Assembly: GCF_001296025.1 (NCBI RefSeq)
Contig: NZ_LJHV01000008.1
Location: 1-64,000 of the forward strand
Direction: 5' to 3'
Source of the DNA: Porphyrobacter sp. AAP60
Lineage (GTDB): Bacteria; Pseudomonadota; Alphaproteobacteria; Sphingomonadales; Sphingomonadaceae
DNA: 64,000 bases
Shown here: positions 46,490-57,900 of the stretch, one piece after another
Layout: every line of letters begins with the position of its first letter
Position numbering within the stretch: position 1 is the first letter of the stretch
The notes under the pieces: model-generated
Seen by the model: only the letters and a program-made list of their open reading frames with translations
Databases searched by the model: none
What the model was told of the DNA's origin: nothing
Position numbers and translations under genes: made by a program

Positions 46490-47905
46490 ATGGAAACAGA
46501 ATCCACCAGTTTCAATCCGCGCACCTGGGTAAGCCCGGCTCCGCCTGCCGATTCCGTATCACAAATCGCGCCCGAACCCGTTGTTTCCGAAGCTCCCCCC
46601 GCCAAGCGTCCGACAGCACTGTGGGTGGGCGGCAGTGTGATCGGGCTTGCCGCCATGGCGGGGCTTGCCCTGCTGGTGCCGTGGGGCGCTTTCTTCGGAA
46701 AGCCAGGCGCCGAAGCGCACCAGAGCGCGCCTGCGCCGGTTGCAGCTGCCGCTCCGATGGCAGCGCCGCGTTATGATACACGGATATTTCCGGCTGCCGA
46801 CATGAACGAACTCGGCCTCAGTCTGGAAGAAATGGGAATCGATACCGGCGATGCCTATTTCGCTGCCGAAGAAGTGATTGCCGCGCTCGGCACGATGGAG
46901 CCGATGACTGTCACGGTAGAACTCGACAGCAAAGGCGCGAAGCCCGCGATCCACTCGCTCACCGCCGAACTGGAAAATGGCGCGGCGATCCGCCTGATTC
47001 GGGCGGGCGACGGAGGGTTCAAGCGTGAAAGCGTAGTCGAAACCGCGCAGGTGCGGGTGCGGCAGGTAGGCGGGACGATCAAGCACAACATCTTCTACCT
47101 TTCGGCAGTGGAGGCGGGGATCCCCAACAGCCTCGTCAGCGATTTCACCAAGGCTTTCGCCTTTGATATCGACTGGGGTCAGATCAAGCCGGGCGACCGG
47201 TTCAGCGCGACCTGGGAAGAAAACGTCACCCGCGCCGGACGCGAGGTCGAACCGCCGCGGCTGATCGCGGTCGAATACGAAACCGACGGGATCAAGCGTA
47301 GCTTCTATGCCTTCACTCCGCCCGACGAGGCCGAGCCGCGCTGGTTCGACGAGGGCGGGCAAGGCAACGCCCGGTCGCTGATGCGCACTCCGGTGGATGG
47401 CGCCCGCATCACATCACGCTTCGGCGTTCGCAAACATCCGATCTACAACATCCAGAAGGCGCATAACGGGGTCGATTTTGCCGCACCCACCGGCACCCCG
47501 ATCTTTGCGGCGGGCAAAGGCACAGTGATCTTTCAGGCGATGGCGGGGGGCGCAGGCAATCTGATCAAGATCGATCACGGCGACGGGCTGGAAACCCGCT
47601 ACATGCACCTCAATGCCTTCGCCGAAGGGCAGGGAGTGGGCGCTTCGGTGATGCAGGGACAGGTGATCGGCTATGTCGGCACAACGGGCGGTTCAACCGG
47701 CCCGCACCTGCATTTCGAAATTCGCACCGATGGCAATTATGTCGATCCGTTGAGCTTTGAAAACACCGTGACAGAAGCGCTGACGGGGGCTGAATTGCGT
47801 ATGTATCTGGCGCAGCGCAAGGCAACCAGCGCCGAAATCGCGGCGGCGAACAGCCCGAAGAAGCCTGCCGCAAAACCTGCTGCTAAGCCGAAACCCCAGG
47901 GTTAG
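46490..47905 (+). CDS. Membrane-anchored M23 peptidase (LytM type) in the T6SS locus
   Basis: The 471-residue protein has a short cytoplasmic N-terminus, one membrane helix (about residues 38-60; WVGGSVIGLAAMAGLALLVPW), a periplasmic stalk with an OapA/LysM-like segment (FTKAFAFDIDWGQIKPGDRFSATW), and a C-terminal M23 domain with an intact zinc site: His325 and Asp329 in HNGVD, His406 and His408 in HLHFE. It should cleave peptidoglycan peptide bonds, probably opening the wall for T6SS assembly, as T6SS-dedicated wall hydrolases do elsewhere. The ATG at 46490 is weakly supported. It is divergent from tssK and overlaps the end of the DUF4123 gene. Confidence 0.85.
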   Translation: METESTSFNPRTWVSPAPPADSVSQIAPEPVVSEAPPAKRPTALWVGGSVIGLAAMAGLALLVPWGAFFGKPGAEAHQSAPAPVAAAAPMAAPRYDTRIFPAADMNELGLSLEEMGIDTGDAYFAAEEVIAALGTMEPMTVTVELDSKGAKPAIHSLTAELENGAAIRLIRAGDGGFKRESVVETAQVRVRQVGGTIKHNIFYLSAVEAGIPNSLVSDFTKAFAFDIDWGQIKPGDRFSATWEENVTRAGREVEPPRLIAVEYETDGIKRSFYAFTPPDEAEPRWFDEGGQGNARSLMRTPVDGARITSRFGVRKHPIYNIQKAHNGVDFAAPTGTPIFAAGKGTVIFQAMAGGAGNLIKIDHGDGLETRYMHLNAFAEGQGVGASVMQGQVIGYVGTTGGSTGPHLHFEIRTDGNYVDPLSFENTVTEALTGAELRMYLAQRKATSAEIAAANSPKKPAAKPAAKPKPQG

Positions 47906-48383
47906 AGCTGGGCGCGGCCTGCGACATTTTCAGGCTCTCGCCCTCCCACCAGTACCGGCGGCGGCCATCGGGGCCAAGATCGATAATCACGACTTCGACC
48001 CCGTTGAAGAACGGGCCGATTTCCTCAGGCGTGGCGCTTTCGGCAAAGGTCGCAAAGACGCGTGGGTCCCAGAACCGGAACAGCACGACATCGCCCAGCG
48101 GCAGGCGCGCAGTGGTGAATTTGCGCAAGTGCCGCCGCAGGGCGCGCAGGTTCAAGGATGATTGGCACGCCATGCCCCAGAACCGCCCGGATTCGTGCCG
48201 CCGCCACAATTCGGGCAATTGTTCGCCCGGCACCATGCGGACGAGATGCGGCAGCGCCGAAAGCGTTTCTTGGGGGTAATCGGCTTCATAAAGGCAAACG
48301 TGCTGACCAGCGGTCTGGATCACCGGATAAAGGCGCGGATCGGCCGCCCCGTCGACGATCGCGAACCAATCAGCCACAGGCAC
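47883..48383 (-). CDS. DUF4123 effector-loading adaptor (Tap/TEC type)
   Basis: The 166-residue protein is a DUF4123 member: WFAIVDGAADPRLYPVIQTAG near the start, CLYEADYPQETLSALPHLVRM, WRRHESGRFWGMACQSSLNLRALRRHLRKFTTARLP and VLFRFWDPRVFATF. DUF4123 proteins are cytoplasmic chaperones that load a cognate effector on VgrG or PAAR and usually sit directly upstream of that effector. Here it is the last gene of its operon with no effector behind it; the neighbour on the other strand overlaps it by 23 bases. It starts 7 bases after the PAAR stop. Confidence 0.9.
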   Translation of the reverse strand: MPVADWFAIVDGAADPRLYPVIQTAGQHVCLYEADYPQETLSALPHLVRMVPGEQLPELWRRHESGRFWGMACQSSLNLRALRRHLRKFTTARLPLGDVVLFRFWDPRVFATFAESATPEEIGPFFNGVEVVIIDLGPDGRRRYWWEGESLKMSQAAPSSNPGVSA

Positions 48384-48390
48384 TCATCCG

Positions 48391-48822
48391 CTATTTCTTG
48401 CAGATGCGGCAGAACGGTTTGCCTGCCTTGTGCGCGCCGATCATCGTCTTGGCCTGCAGGTTGGGCGCGGTCAGCGGCACTGGCACGGCCATACCCATGC
48501 CGCCGCCAGCCCCGCCGCCGCCACTATTGGCGGAATCGCCGATCAGCACTGTCGGCGCACCGGTCACGATCACGCCCCCATGCGCGGTATTATCGCCCAT
48601 CCTCGCGGCCGGCAGGCTGCCCACCAGCACGGTTGCAGACCCCTTCACAATGATATCGGGCGGGCCAACGCAGACACATTGATCCGATACGCGCGCCTGC
48701 GGCATCATGCAGGTGAGCACGTTGGGCTGCCCCTTGATCACCGGACCGCCGACATGCGGGACCGGCCCGGGATTGACCATCGGGCAGGTGTGCATGTCGG
48801 TGATACGGGCGGCGGGGGGCAT
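48391..48822 (-). CDS. PAAR-domain spike tip protein
   Basis: PAAR proteins cap the VgrG spike with a sharp cone held by zinc. The 143-residue product begins MPPAARITDMHTCPMVNPG and has repeated PAAR-type beta elements (GGPVIKGQPNVL, VSDQCVCVGPPDIIVKGSATVLVGSLPAARMGDNTAHGGVIVTGAPTVLIGD). A Gly-rich run (about 99-110) and a basic tail ending KPFCRICKK follow; the tail's CRIC pair could bind metal. There is no separate toxin domain. It starts 4 bases after the CHAT gene stop and so belongs to the TPS-CHAT operon, not to vgrG. Confidence 0.93.
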   Translation of the reverse strand: MPPAARITDMHTCPMVNPGPVPHVGGPVIKGQPNVLTCMMPQARVSDQCVCVGPPDIIVKGSATVLVGSLPAARMGDNTAHGGVIVTGAPTVLIGDSANSGGGGAGGGMGMAVPVPLTAPNLQAKTMIGAHKAGKPFCRICKK

Positions 48823-48826
48823 GGGC

Positions 48827-51800
48827 TTATCGCGCCGCCACCGTCATCTTGGCGCCGCCAAGAATGGTATTGTCGGTATCGCCCACCACAAAGAAGCTCG
48901 CCCAGAAGAACGGGTGCGAGGTTTCCGGGATATCGATCAGCGTGTTTTGCGCGACGCTGAGCGATTCCGAAATCGTCTTATCGCGTCCGGCAGCATAGAA
49001 TTCCGCCATCAGCAGCGTGGTTGCATCATTATTGGCCGCTTCCCAATAGGTCGCCATGACCGACCGGCTGCCCGCTGCAAAGAAGGCACGCACCAGCCCA
49101 TCCAGCGTGCTGCCCGGCTGGGCCTCGCCCGCGCGGATCTGTGTCCCTTCCCCCGTTCGCGAAGCAGTGTCGCAAGCTGAAAGAACCACCAGATTGGCAT
49201 CAAGCTTGAGGCTGGCGATCTCGTCATAGCTAAGGAGCAGATCGGAGGCATCACTACCGCCGAACGATGTCAGCAGGGCAGCGGGCGCGCCTTTGCAATC
49301 AAACTGGCCTTCGGTCAGCCCGTGGGTGGCGAAGTGCAGAACCTTGTAATCGGCAAAACCGTTTGCCGCTGCGCCCCGCCGCACCATTTCGGTATCGGAG
49401 AAGCTCGCACCGCTGACCAGTGTCGGCTGGCCATTCAGCCCCAGCGCTTCGGCCGCGATGAAGATTTCGTCTGCGGCAATAGGCGAGAACCGGTTGCTAT
49501 AGGCAGTAACCGCGGTGGAATCGATCAGGCACGGGCCAATGCGGAACTTGCCCCCCGTGCCGATCGGCTGCTGGCCGATGCCTTCCGGCGCAGCGAAGCC
49601 GATCAAGCCCTGCGTGGCCCGCGAAGGCGCAAATTCACGCGAAGCGATAAAGCTGCGCGGCGACATCGCCACCGAATTCGGCACCTGCTTCGCCAGAAAG
49701 GCGACCCCGCTGTAATCGTGACGGGCCTTGCCCTTGGAAGCGGGCGCGGGACGATCGGTCACAAGCAGACCGGCGGGCAGACCGGCCAGCACCGCGCCGC
49801 CATCGAACACCAGTTCCGTGCGCGCCCGCAGGTTGCCGTCAACCCCGGCGAACAGCGCCTTATACAGCGCTGTTGACGCGCCGACCGAGAAATCGGGCAG
49901 CACCCGGTCATCGCCGACTTCGGACGAACGTCGCACGGCATTGGCCAGCCCGATGATATCACCGGAGGACAGGCTTGGACGGATCGGATAGGCATCGTCA
50001 CGATCGACCAGAATGCCGAACACGCGGTCATTCATCACCGTCAGGCGGACATAGCCTTCACCCGGCTTCAGCTTGGCTTGCACCGCAGCCAGATCAGCCG
50101 GCCGGTCAGACACCTGCGCAAGGCGGGAGTTGGCGGCCAGTTCGGCTTCGATTTCGCTGAAGGCGGCCTGCGTACGGGCGCGATCGGCTTCCAGCTTGTC
50201 CACTGGCTGGCCCAGATTGCGGGCATCGACAATGTTGGCCGCGATTTCGCTGAGCTGGCGGCGCAGGTCGAGCCGTTCGCGCTGCTTGACGGCAATCGCC
50301 GGGTCTTCGCCGACCACTTCCTGCAACTGGCTGAGCTGGCGTGCGGCGCTGCTTTCGCCAGCGACCTGCAAGGCATCGAAATAGCGTTTGGCCGCTGCCT
50401 TGTCGCCGCTGGCAATGCGCACGGCAAGGCGATCAAGATAGGGATGCAACAGGGCGGTCGAAAATCCTCCGCTGGCCTCACGCGCGAAAAGCATGGCGTC
50501 GAGCGCCTCGCCATAGGCTGCCTCGACCTCGCCGGCCGGGCGCCCTGCGCGATCGACCATCGATGCGCGTTCCAGCCGCAGTTCGGCGACGACCGGATCA
50601 TCAGGCGCAAAGGTGCCGCCCCGGCCAGTCGCCGTCAGGGTGGAAATCGCCTTGTCGAAAGATGCAACGGCACCGGCGTAATCGCCGCTTTCGGCCTGGA
50701 TGCGGCCACGCTGGCGCACCAGCCGCGCGTTCAGCCAGAACAGCCCGTCCTGATTGATGCGCTGCCCTTCAAGCGAACGGCTGAGACGTTCCAGCTCGTT
50801 CTGCGCCAGATCGATCGCCCGCAGCGCCGCCCCGCGATTACCGGACGACAATTCCGCCACGCTCAGCGCCCAGTTGCCTTGCACGCCGATCACGGTTTCG
50901 CGCGCGAGTTCGAGATTGGGCACGGCAATTGCCGAACGGATATCGCCGGTGTCGTTGCCGACCGCATTGAGCTGCACCAGCGTGGCCGGATCGTTCAACC
51001 CCTGCACCCGGGTGCTCGCCCGGTTGGCAAGCGGGGCGAGAGTCCTGCGTGCTGCGGCAAAATCGCGCTGGTTGAGCGCGTGAAGCCCGCGATAGGTATC
51101 CAGCTTGGGCCGAAGGACGCGTTGATCGGCACCGCCAAGCCCGCGAATGACGGACTCGGCCTCAGCCAGATTGCTGTCGGCGCTACGGAAGAAGCGGATG
51201 TTGGAATCCGCCAGGCCCGCCTCGAGCAGCAACTGCGCCCGCACCCGGGGCGGTGTGCCTGCGGGGAGGCGGTTGAGTTCGTTGCGCAGGAACCGTGATG
51301 CATCGGCGCTCAACCCGCGAAAGTTCAGCTCGGTCGCACGGGCCAGCAGCGTGTCGGCGGTTTCGCGCGGGCCGTCCGATTGCGGCCCCACTGCCAGATC
51401 GGTCGGCAGCGCGGCGAGGCTGGCAAGATCAACCGGCGTGCGGGCCGATGTCACATCGCCATCGCCCTGCTGTCCGGTCAGGAGCAGGGCAGCCTGATAG
51501 CCTGCACCCACGGCATTGCTGGCAGCGGATATCTGCACCGCGCTGGCACCCTTGTCGGCATCGACCACAATCGTCGCAAAGCCCAAGGCCGGATCGAAAC
51601 AGCGCCGTGCGCTGGCCCGGTCAAAACCGGCCAATGCGACATCGCTGGACGCGCCGCACTGCAGATCGCCGCTGGCAGCGGTACGGGCCGCGACCGAAGG
51701 GAACACCCGGACGCGCGCCAGAGCATCGGTGACCGCGCCGGTGCAATTGACCGAGTAGATGTCCGGGTTCTTGATGAAGCCGGGATGCGCCGGATCAGTC

Positions 51801-51955
51801 CAGTTGGGCAAAGCCGTGCAGCGTTCCCCGCTGGCATTGTTGCCCAGCGCCAACACCCCCACAGGCCCGGAGGCCGGCACTGTAGCACAGGCCGACAGCA
51901 CGAGGGTCAGCGCTGCGCCGCCGATGATATTCCGGGTCAGCCGTAGTCCTGACAT
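48827..51955 (-). CDS. CHAT-domain (caspase-like) TPR lipoprotein
   Basis: The 1042-residue protein has a lipoprotein signal (IIGGAALTLVLSAC, lipobox LSAC). The middle carries TPR-like helices (TLLARATELNFRGLSADASRFLR; AAYGEALDAMLFA) and a coiled stretch around 590-640. The C-terminal 300 residues form a CHAT domain with the caspase-like dyad His878 in LHFATHG and Cys928 in VLSACDTA. CHAT proteases cut specific partners, so this one is probably a periplasmic or outer-membrane-bound protease. The start at 51955 has GGGAG nine bases upstream. It follows tpsA by 13 bases and precedes PAAR by 4, so it is cotranscribed with both. Confidence 0.9.
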   Translation of the reverse strand: MSGLRLTRNIIGGAALTLVLSACATVPASGPVGVLALGNNASGERCTALPNWTDPAHPGFIKNPDIYSVNCTGAVTDALARVRVFPSVAARTAASGDLQCGASSDVALAGFDRASARRCFDPALGFATIVVDADKGASAVQISAASNAVGAGYQAALLLTGQQGDGDVTSARTPVDLASLAALPTDLAVGPQSDGPRETADTLLARATELNFRGLSADASRFLRNELNRLPAGTPPRVRAQLLLEAGLADSNIRFFRSADSNLAEAESVIRGLGGADQRVLRPKLDTYRGLHALNQRDFAAARRTLAPLANRASTRVQGLNDPATLVQLNAVGNDTGDIRSAIAVPNLELARETVIGVQGNWALSVAELSSGNRGAALRAIDLAQNELERLSRSLEGQRINQDGLFWLNARLVRQRGRIQAESGDYAGAVASFDKAISTLTATGRGGTFAPDDPVVAELRLERASMVDRAGRPAGEVEAAYGEALDAMLFAREASGGFSTALLHPYLDRLAVRIASGDKAAAKRYFDALQVAGESSAARQLSQLQEVVGEDPAIAVKQRERLDLRRQLSEIAANIVDARNLGQPVDKLEADRARTQAAFSEIEAELAANSRLAQVSDRPADLAAVQAKLKPGEGYVRLTVMNDRVFGILVDRDDAYPIRPSLSSGDIIGLANAVRRSSEVGDDRVLPDFSVGASTALYKALFAGVDGNLRARTELVFDGGAVLAGLPAGLLVTDRPAPASKGKARHDYSGVAFLAKQVPNSVAMSPRSFIASREFAPSRATQGLIGFAAPEGIGQQPIGTGGKFRIGPCLIDSTAVTAYSNRFSPIAADEIFIAAEALGLNGQPTLVSGASFSDTEMVRRGAAANGFADYKVLHFATHGLTEGQFDCKGAPAALLTSFGGSDASDLLLSYDEIASLKLDANLVVLSACDTASRTGEGTQIRAGEAQPGSTLDGLVRAFFAAGSRSVMATYWEAANNDATTLLMAEFYAAGRDKTISESLSVAQNTLIDIPETSHPFFWASFFVVGDTDNTILGGAKMTVAAR

Positions 51956-51968
51956 GTTGCAAAGCTCC

Positions 51969-54900
51969 CTAGTTGCTGACGCAGACGCCGTTGGCATCCC
52001 GGTTTTCGCATTCCTCTTCGTCCGCCGAAGCGCTTGCCGCATCGGAGAACAGGCTTTCGTTGTTGGTGCCCACCAGCGGATCGAACGGCACCAGCAGCCG
52101 GTCTTCCGCGACCAGCAGCGAGATCACCTCGCGCGGTACCGTCATCACGACATTGCCGACGATGGTGGTAACGCAGTCCGCACCGCTGCCGATGACGCAG
52201 CCGTTGATGCGCGATGCATCAAGCAACACATCACCATCCACTCCGATCACCGATTGACCCAGCAGGGCTGCGGCCGATCCGTCGAACCCGTTGATGCTGC
52301 CGAACAGCGCAAAGGCATTGGTCGCCGGCCCGCTGCCACCGCCGCCCGGGGCATCCGGGGTGAGCGCCAGCGTTGGCAGTCCACTATTGCCGCCTGCCAG
52401 CACCACCCCGCTGAAGATGTTTCCGGCCGTGCGCGTCGAAGTGTTCTGGAACAGTGCCGATCCGCCATAGGTGACGGAGAGGTTGCCCGCCGTCAGATAG
52501 ACCGGATTGGTGATCGCCGCGCGCGGATCATACAGGATCGAGTTCGGGTTCGAGATGAAATCGCGCACCAGTTCGGCGATCGACAAGTCGCGCGTGGCCT
52601 CATCAAACTCGGTCTGGCCGAACACGATGGCATCGCCGCGCAGTTCGAGCGCATTGGTGCCAAGGTTCACATTCGCGCGGTTGATGTCGGAAGTGATCCG
52701 CGATGCCCGTCCGGTGCCGGCTGCCGTGCCGCCGAACCGGAACGTGCGGGTCCCTGCCGTGCCGGTAATGTTGCCGGTGATGTTGATCTCGCCCGTCGTG
52801 GCAATGGCGACGGTGTCGCGGCCGGCATTCGCCCCGAAGGTGACCTCCGCGATGCCGACCCGGCTCGTCCCGGCATTGATCAGCAGGCTATCCGCCTGGA
52901 TCAGGCCGAGTTCGGTATCGGTCAGGCTGAAATCACCCGTTTCCGAACCAAGCCCGACTGAGCCGTTATCGAACGAAGTCAGGATCACATTGCGCGCTTC
53001 GACCGGCCCGGCGGTGAGAGCGAGATCGCCCGCCTCGATATCGATCGTGCCGGTGCTGGCCCGCAGCGCCTGCGTGGTCACAAGGCCGCTGGCGTCCACG
53101 CTCATGTTGGCAGCCTGCGCGGCGCCATTGAAGGTGACAGTCGAAGTCCGCACCGCTGTGCCGATCGTAAGATCGCCGCCTGCGGTGATGGCATCTGTAA
53201 TGACACTGCCAGCGGTGTCGATGGCGATGCCCTGTGTGGCTGTCATCGCCCCGGGCCTCACCGTTCCGCCTGCCGTGCTGTCGATATCGATCGCACCGCC
53301 AACACCGCCCGCGCGGCTTGCCGACACTGTCCCGGTGGTGATTGCGCCGCTCGCCTGCAGCAGCACATCGCCGCCGGTTGCGGCAATCGCGCCGGAATCG
53401 ATCGTCCGGCCATTGGCCGCAATCGCGCCGCCACGCGCAGTGAGCGATCCGGTCATGATCGCGCCCTGCGTGTCGAGCGAGATGCCGAGATCGGCCAGCA
53501 GTGCTGCAATGTTGAGCGTGCCAGCAGCTTCTCCGGTACCGGTGCTGTCGATATCGATGGCGCCCCCAACGCCGCCCGCGCGGGTCGCGGTGATCGCGCC
53601 GGTGGTGATATCACCAACCGACGCCAGCTGGACATCGCCGCCGGTCGCTGCCACGGTATTTGCCGTGATCGTGCGGGCATCGATATCGATGATTCCACCG
53701 GTCGTCGCCAGGTTCTGACCGGTGAAGACGCCGCTCACATCAACCGTGATGCTGCCCGCCGTCGTGTCGCCGGTGAAGGATACGGTGCCCGGTTCAGCCG
53801 TACCGCCGACAACCAGCGCGCCGCCCGCAGTGATCGCGGCGACGGCGATGTTGCCGGTGGTATCGAGCGTGATGCCGGCACCCGAACCGAGCGGGCCAAG
53901 GTTAAGCGCGCCGCCCGCCGTACTGTCGACATCGATCGCGCCGGAAGAGGTGATCGAGGAGGTCTGCACACCATTGACAGCCTGCAAGGTTGCACCGCCG
54001 CCAGTCGCCGAGAGCGTCAGCGCGGTGATCGTGCCTGCGTCAATGTCGATCGCGCCCGCTGTCGAGGTCAGGTTCTGGCCGCTGAACGCCCCGCCTGCAT
54101 CAACCGTGATGCTGCTGCCCGATACGTTGCCGGTGAAGGTCACCGCACCCGGTTCGCGCGCCGCGCCAACCACCAGAGCGCCGCCAGCGGTGATCGCCCC
54201 GGTGGTGACCGTGCCGAGTGTATCGAGCGCAATACCGCCACCTGCCGACAGCGTGCCGAGATTGAGCGCGCCGCCATTGGTGCTGTCGACATCGATCGCA
54301 CCGGTCGCAGTGATCGAGTCGGTTGTGACGAAGGTGGTCGCCAGCAGGGTCGCATTTCCGCCGGTGGCTGAAATTGCGTCAACCGCGATTGAGGCCGCGC
54401 CGATATCGATGGCACCATTGGTCGAAGCAAGGTTGAGCGCTTCGAGCGCGCCGGTCGTATCGATTGTGATGCTTTGCGCGGAAACGTCATCGAGGAAGGT
54501 GACACCATCGGGCGCAAGCGTCTGGCCCACTTGCAGCGCGCCGCCAGCGGTGATTTCAGCAGCGGTGATGCTGCCCGCGGTGTCAAGCGCGATGCCTGCG
54601 CCCGCATCGAGCGTGCCGAGGTCGAGCGCGCCGCCATTGGTGCTGTCGACATCGATCAGGCCGGACGAAGTGATCGCCGAGGTGGTCACCCCGTCCTGCG
54701 CAAGCAGCACCACACCGCCGCCAACCGAAGTCAGCGTGTCAGCGTTGATCGAGAGAGCGTCGACATTGATCGCGCCACCGGTCGTCGTCAGATCGAGCGC
54801 ATCGAACGCAAGGTCGGCATCAACCGTGATGCTGCCCGCGGCGACATTTCCGGTGAAGGTCACAGCGCCCGGCGTGCGCAGCTGGCCAACTGCCAGTGCC

Positions 54901-57900
54901 CCGCCCGCCATGATCCCGGCGGTGGTAATGCTGCCAGTGGTATCGAGCGCAACGCCCAGCCCGGCATCCAGCGTGCCCAGATCAAGCGCGCCGCCGCCGG
55001 TGCTTTCAGCCGTAATCCCGTCATCGGCAGTGATCGTTGCCGTGGTGATGCCGCCGGTGGCGAGCAGAGAAACACCGCCGCCATTCGCCTCGATCGCAAT
55101 CGCATTGATCGAAGCTGCATCAACATCGATCAGCCCGCCGGTGGAAACCAGATCAAGCGCTGTCAGCGCGCCTGCCGCAACAATACCGATATCCAGCGCG
55201 CTGACGTCGCCAGTGAAGCTGACCGCCGATGGGGCGCGCGTGCTGCCGACCAGCAGGCTGCCGTCCGCGGTGATCGCGGCTGTCGTCAGGCTGCCGGTGG
55301 TGTCGAGCGTAACACCCGCGCCTGCATCGAGCGTGCCGAGGTTCAGCACGCCGCCACCGGTGCTTTCGGCCGCAATCGCATCGCCCGCGGCAACCGAAGC
55401 CGTGGTGATGGCGCCAAGGGCTGTCAGGTCGACACTGCCGTTGACCGCTGCCAGCGCCTGAGTGGCAATACTGGCGGCATCAAGCGTGATGTTGTCCTGC
55501 GCAGTGACAGTTCCGCTGGAAAGCGCGCCGTCTGCTGTGATAGCGACATTGCTGCCGGTCAGCGTTTCAGCCGCAAAGCCGAAGGTGGAAGCACCCGCTG
55601 CTCCGTTGAACGAAACCAGGTTGGCATCGCTACCAAGGCCGGTTGCAAGAATGTTGCCGGTGGTGACGCTGCCGCCCGCACCGATGATTGCATCATCGCC
55701 CACGGTGATCGCACCTGCGACGAAGTTGCCCGCGGCTTCGACCAGCAGATCCTCACCCGCAGTCAGCATGTCGGTGGTGATATTCTGGCCAGCATGAAGC
55801 CCGATGGTGCCTGCGGTCGAACTGCCCATCAGCGAAGTGGCTACAACGCCGGCGGTGATCGCATTGGCCGCAGTGACAAGGATATTGCCATTATTGGTGC
55901 GCAAATCGCCCGCGATCACGTTGGCACCCGCGCCGTCGGCTGACAGCGACAGGCTGGCACCAATGTTGCCCAGGGTCACATCACCAACCTGCAGGTTCGC
56001 ACCAGTGGTACCCAGTGCGAGGGATTGGTTAGCCAGAATGTTGCCGGTGGTGATCCCGCCGACTGCCAGCAGCGTGATCAGATCGGCTTCGAGGTTGCCG
56101 GTGGTGATCGGGCCGCCGACATCGACGTCGATTGCGTTGGTGGCGGTCATGTCGCCAGCCATGAATGCGCCAAGCGCATCGATGGTAATCGCCGATGCCG
56201 AAACGCTCCCCGTGAAGGTTACGGCCGATGGTTCTGCGATCGAGCCGACCACCAGGTTTCCGCCAGCGGCAACAGTGCCCGCCAAAATCTGGCCTGTGGT
56301 GTTGAGCGTGATGTCCCCGTCAGCGGTAAGGCTTGCGAGATCGAGATTACCGCCTGCAGTGCTGCGTGCGTCGATGAATTGCGGCAGGCCGCCGTCTGCA
56401 GTGGCACTGATCGCGCCAGTGGTAACGCCACCGGGGGCCGCAAGCAGAACATTGCCGCCGACAGTTGTGATCGTACCGGTCGTGACAGATGCGCCGGAAT
56501 TATTGTCAAGTATGGACGCGCCGATAGTAGCGTTTCCGCCCGTTGCCGAGACATTCCCGGTCACGGTATTGCCCAGGAATGACCGCACGCTGACGCTCCC
56601 GGCTGTGCTGGTCACATCGGCAACGGTGATGTCAAAGCCGGAATTGAGGTTGACACTCAATCCGCGCGTTTGCCCCGTCACCACGATTGTGCCTGGAAGC
56701 GAGCCGGTGTTCCCCACGTTGCCGCCGGTCGAAACCAAGCTCGCAAATTGCGCCTGTCCCAAGGAAGAGCCTGCGAAACTGATGTCACCGGTTGCCAGCA
56801 CGTTGCCCGCAATCAGATCATCGTTATTGCCCGTCAGGAGCGAAACTGATCCGCCTGTGGCTTCGATATCTTGCGCGGCAATCCCGGTCAGGCTGGTCAG
56901 CGCGATGCTCTGCGCGGTCACATTGCCGGTGATCGTGATTCCGTTGGGGCCAGTCGTTCCGTCACCAACCTGCAGGCCTCCTCCAGCCAGGATCGCCCCG
57001 GTGGTGAGATTGCCTGCGGTGTCGAGCGTAATGCCCTGGGTCGCTGTCAGCGCGCCCAGATCAAGCGCACCGCCGCCGGTGCTGTCGACATCGATCGCGC
57101 CGCCAACCATTGCTGCAGCGGTCGCCGCAATCGAGGCTGTGGTGATATTGCCGACCGCCACCAGATTGACATCGCCGCCGGTTGCCGACAGCGCGCCGGT
57201 CGCAATCGAGGCGGCGTCGATGTTCAGATCACCATTGGTCGTGGTGATATCCTGTGACACGAACGGGTTCGCAGTTGTATACGCAAAGCTGCCCGCCGTG
57301 ATATTGCCGTTGAGATTCAGCGTGGCCGGATCGTTGAGCGCCCCGATCACCAGCGCCCCGCCGACATTGACCGTGCCCAGCGTCAGCGTGCCGGTCGTAT
57401 CAAGGTTGGCCGCACCGCTGCCGGTCAGCGCACCCAGATCAAGCGTCCCGCCGCCGGTGCTGTCGACATCGATCGCACCGCCCGATCCAAACGCCTGATT
57501 CGAGGTGATCGAAGCGGTGGTGATATTGTTCGTCGCCGACAGGATCACATCGCCCTCGGTCGAGGTCACCGCGCCTGCGCTGATCGCATCCGCAAGGATG
57601 TTAAGATCGCCACCGGTCGAAGCGATGTTTTGCGCCGTCACCAAACCGGTCGCGTCGATGTCGATCGCATTCGCGCTGACATTGCCGGTGAAGGTCACCG
57701 TGGTCGGCGTGGCGGTGCCGCCAATGGTCAGATCGCCCAGCGAGCTGATCGTGGTCGCGGTCACCAGGCCGCTCGTATCCAGATCAATATTCCCGTCGCT
57801 CGACAGCGCGCCCAGATTCACCGTCCCGCCGCCGGTGCTCTCGACGTCGATGAACCCGTTGACGATCCCCGGCTCGTTCGATGCAATCGAGGCCGTCGTG

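Noticed and set aside
53722..57498. Long Ser/Pro/Val-rich plus-strand open frames opposite tpsA
   Set aside because: Their periodicity only reflects the repeats of tpsA on the other strand; there is no plausible start signal.
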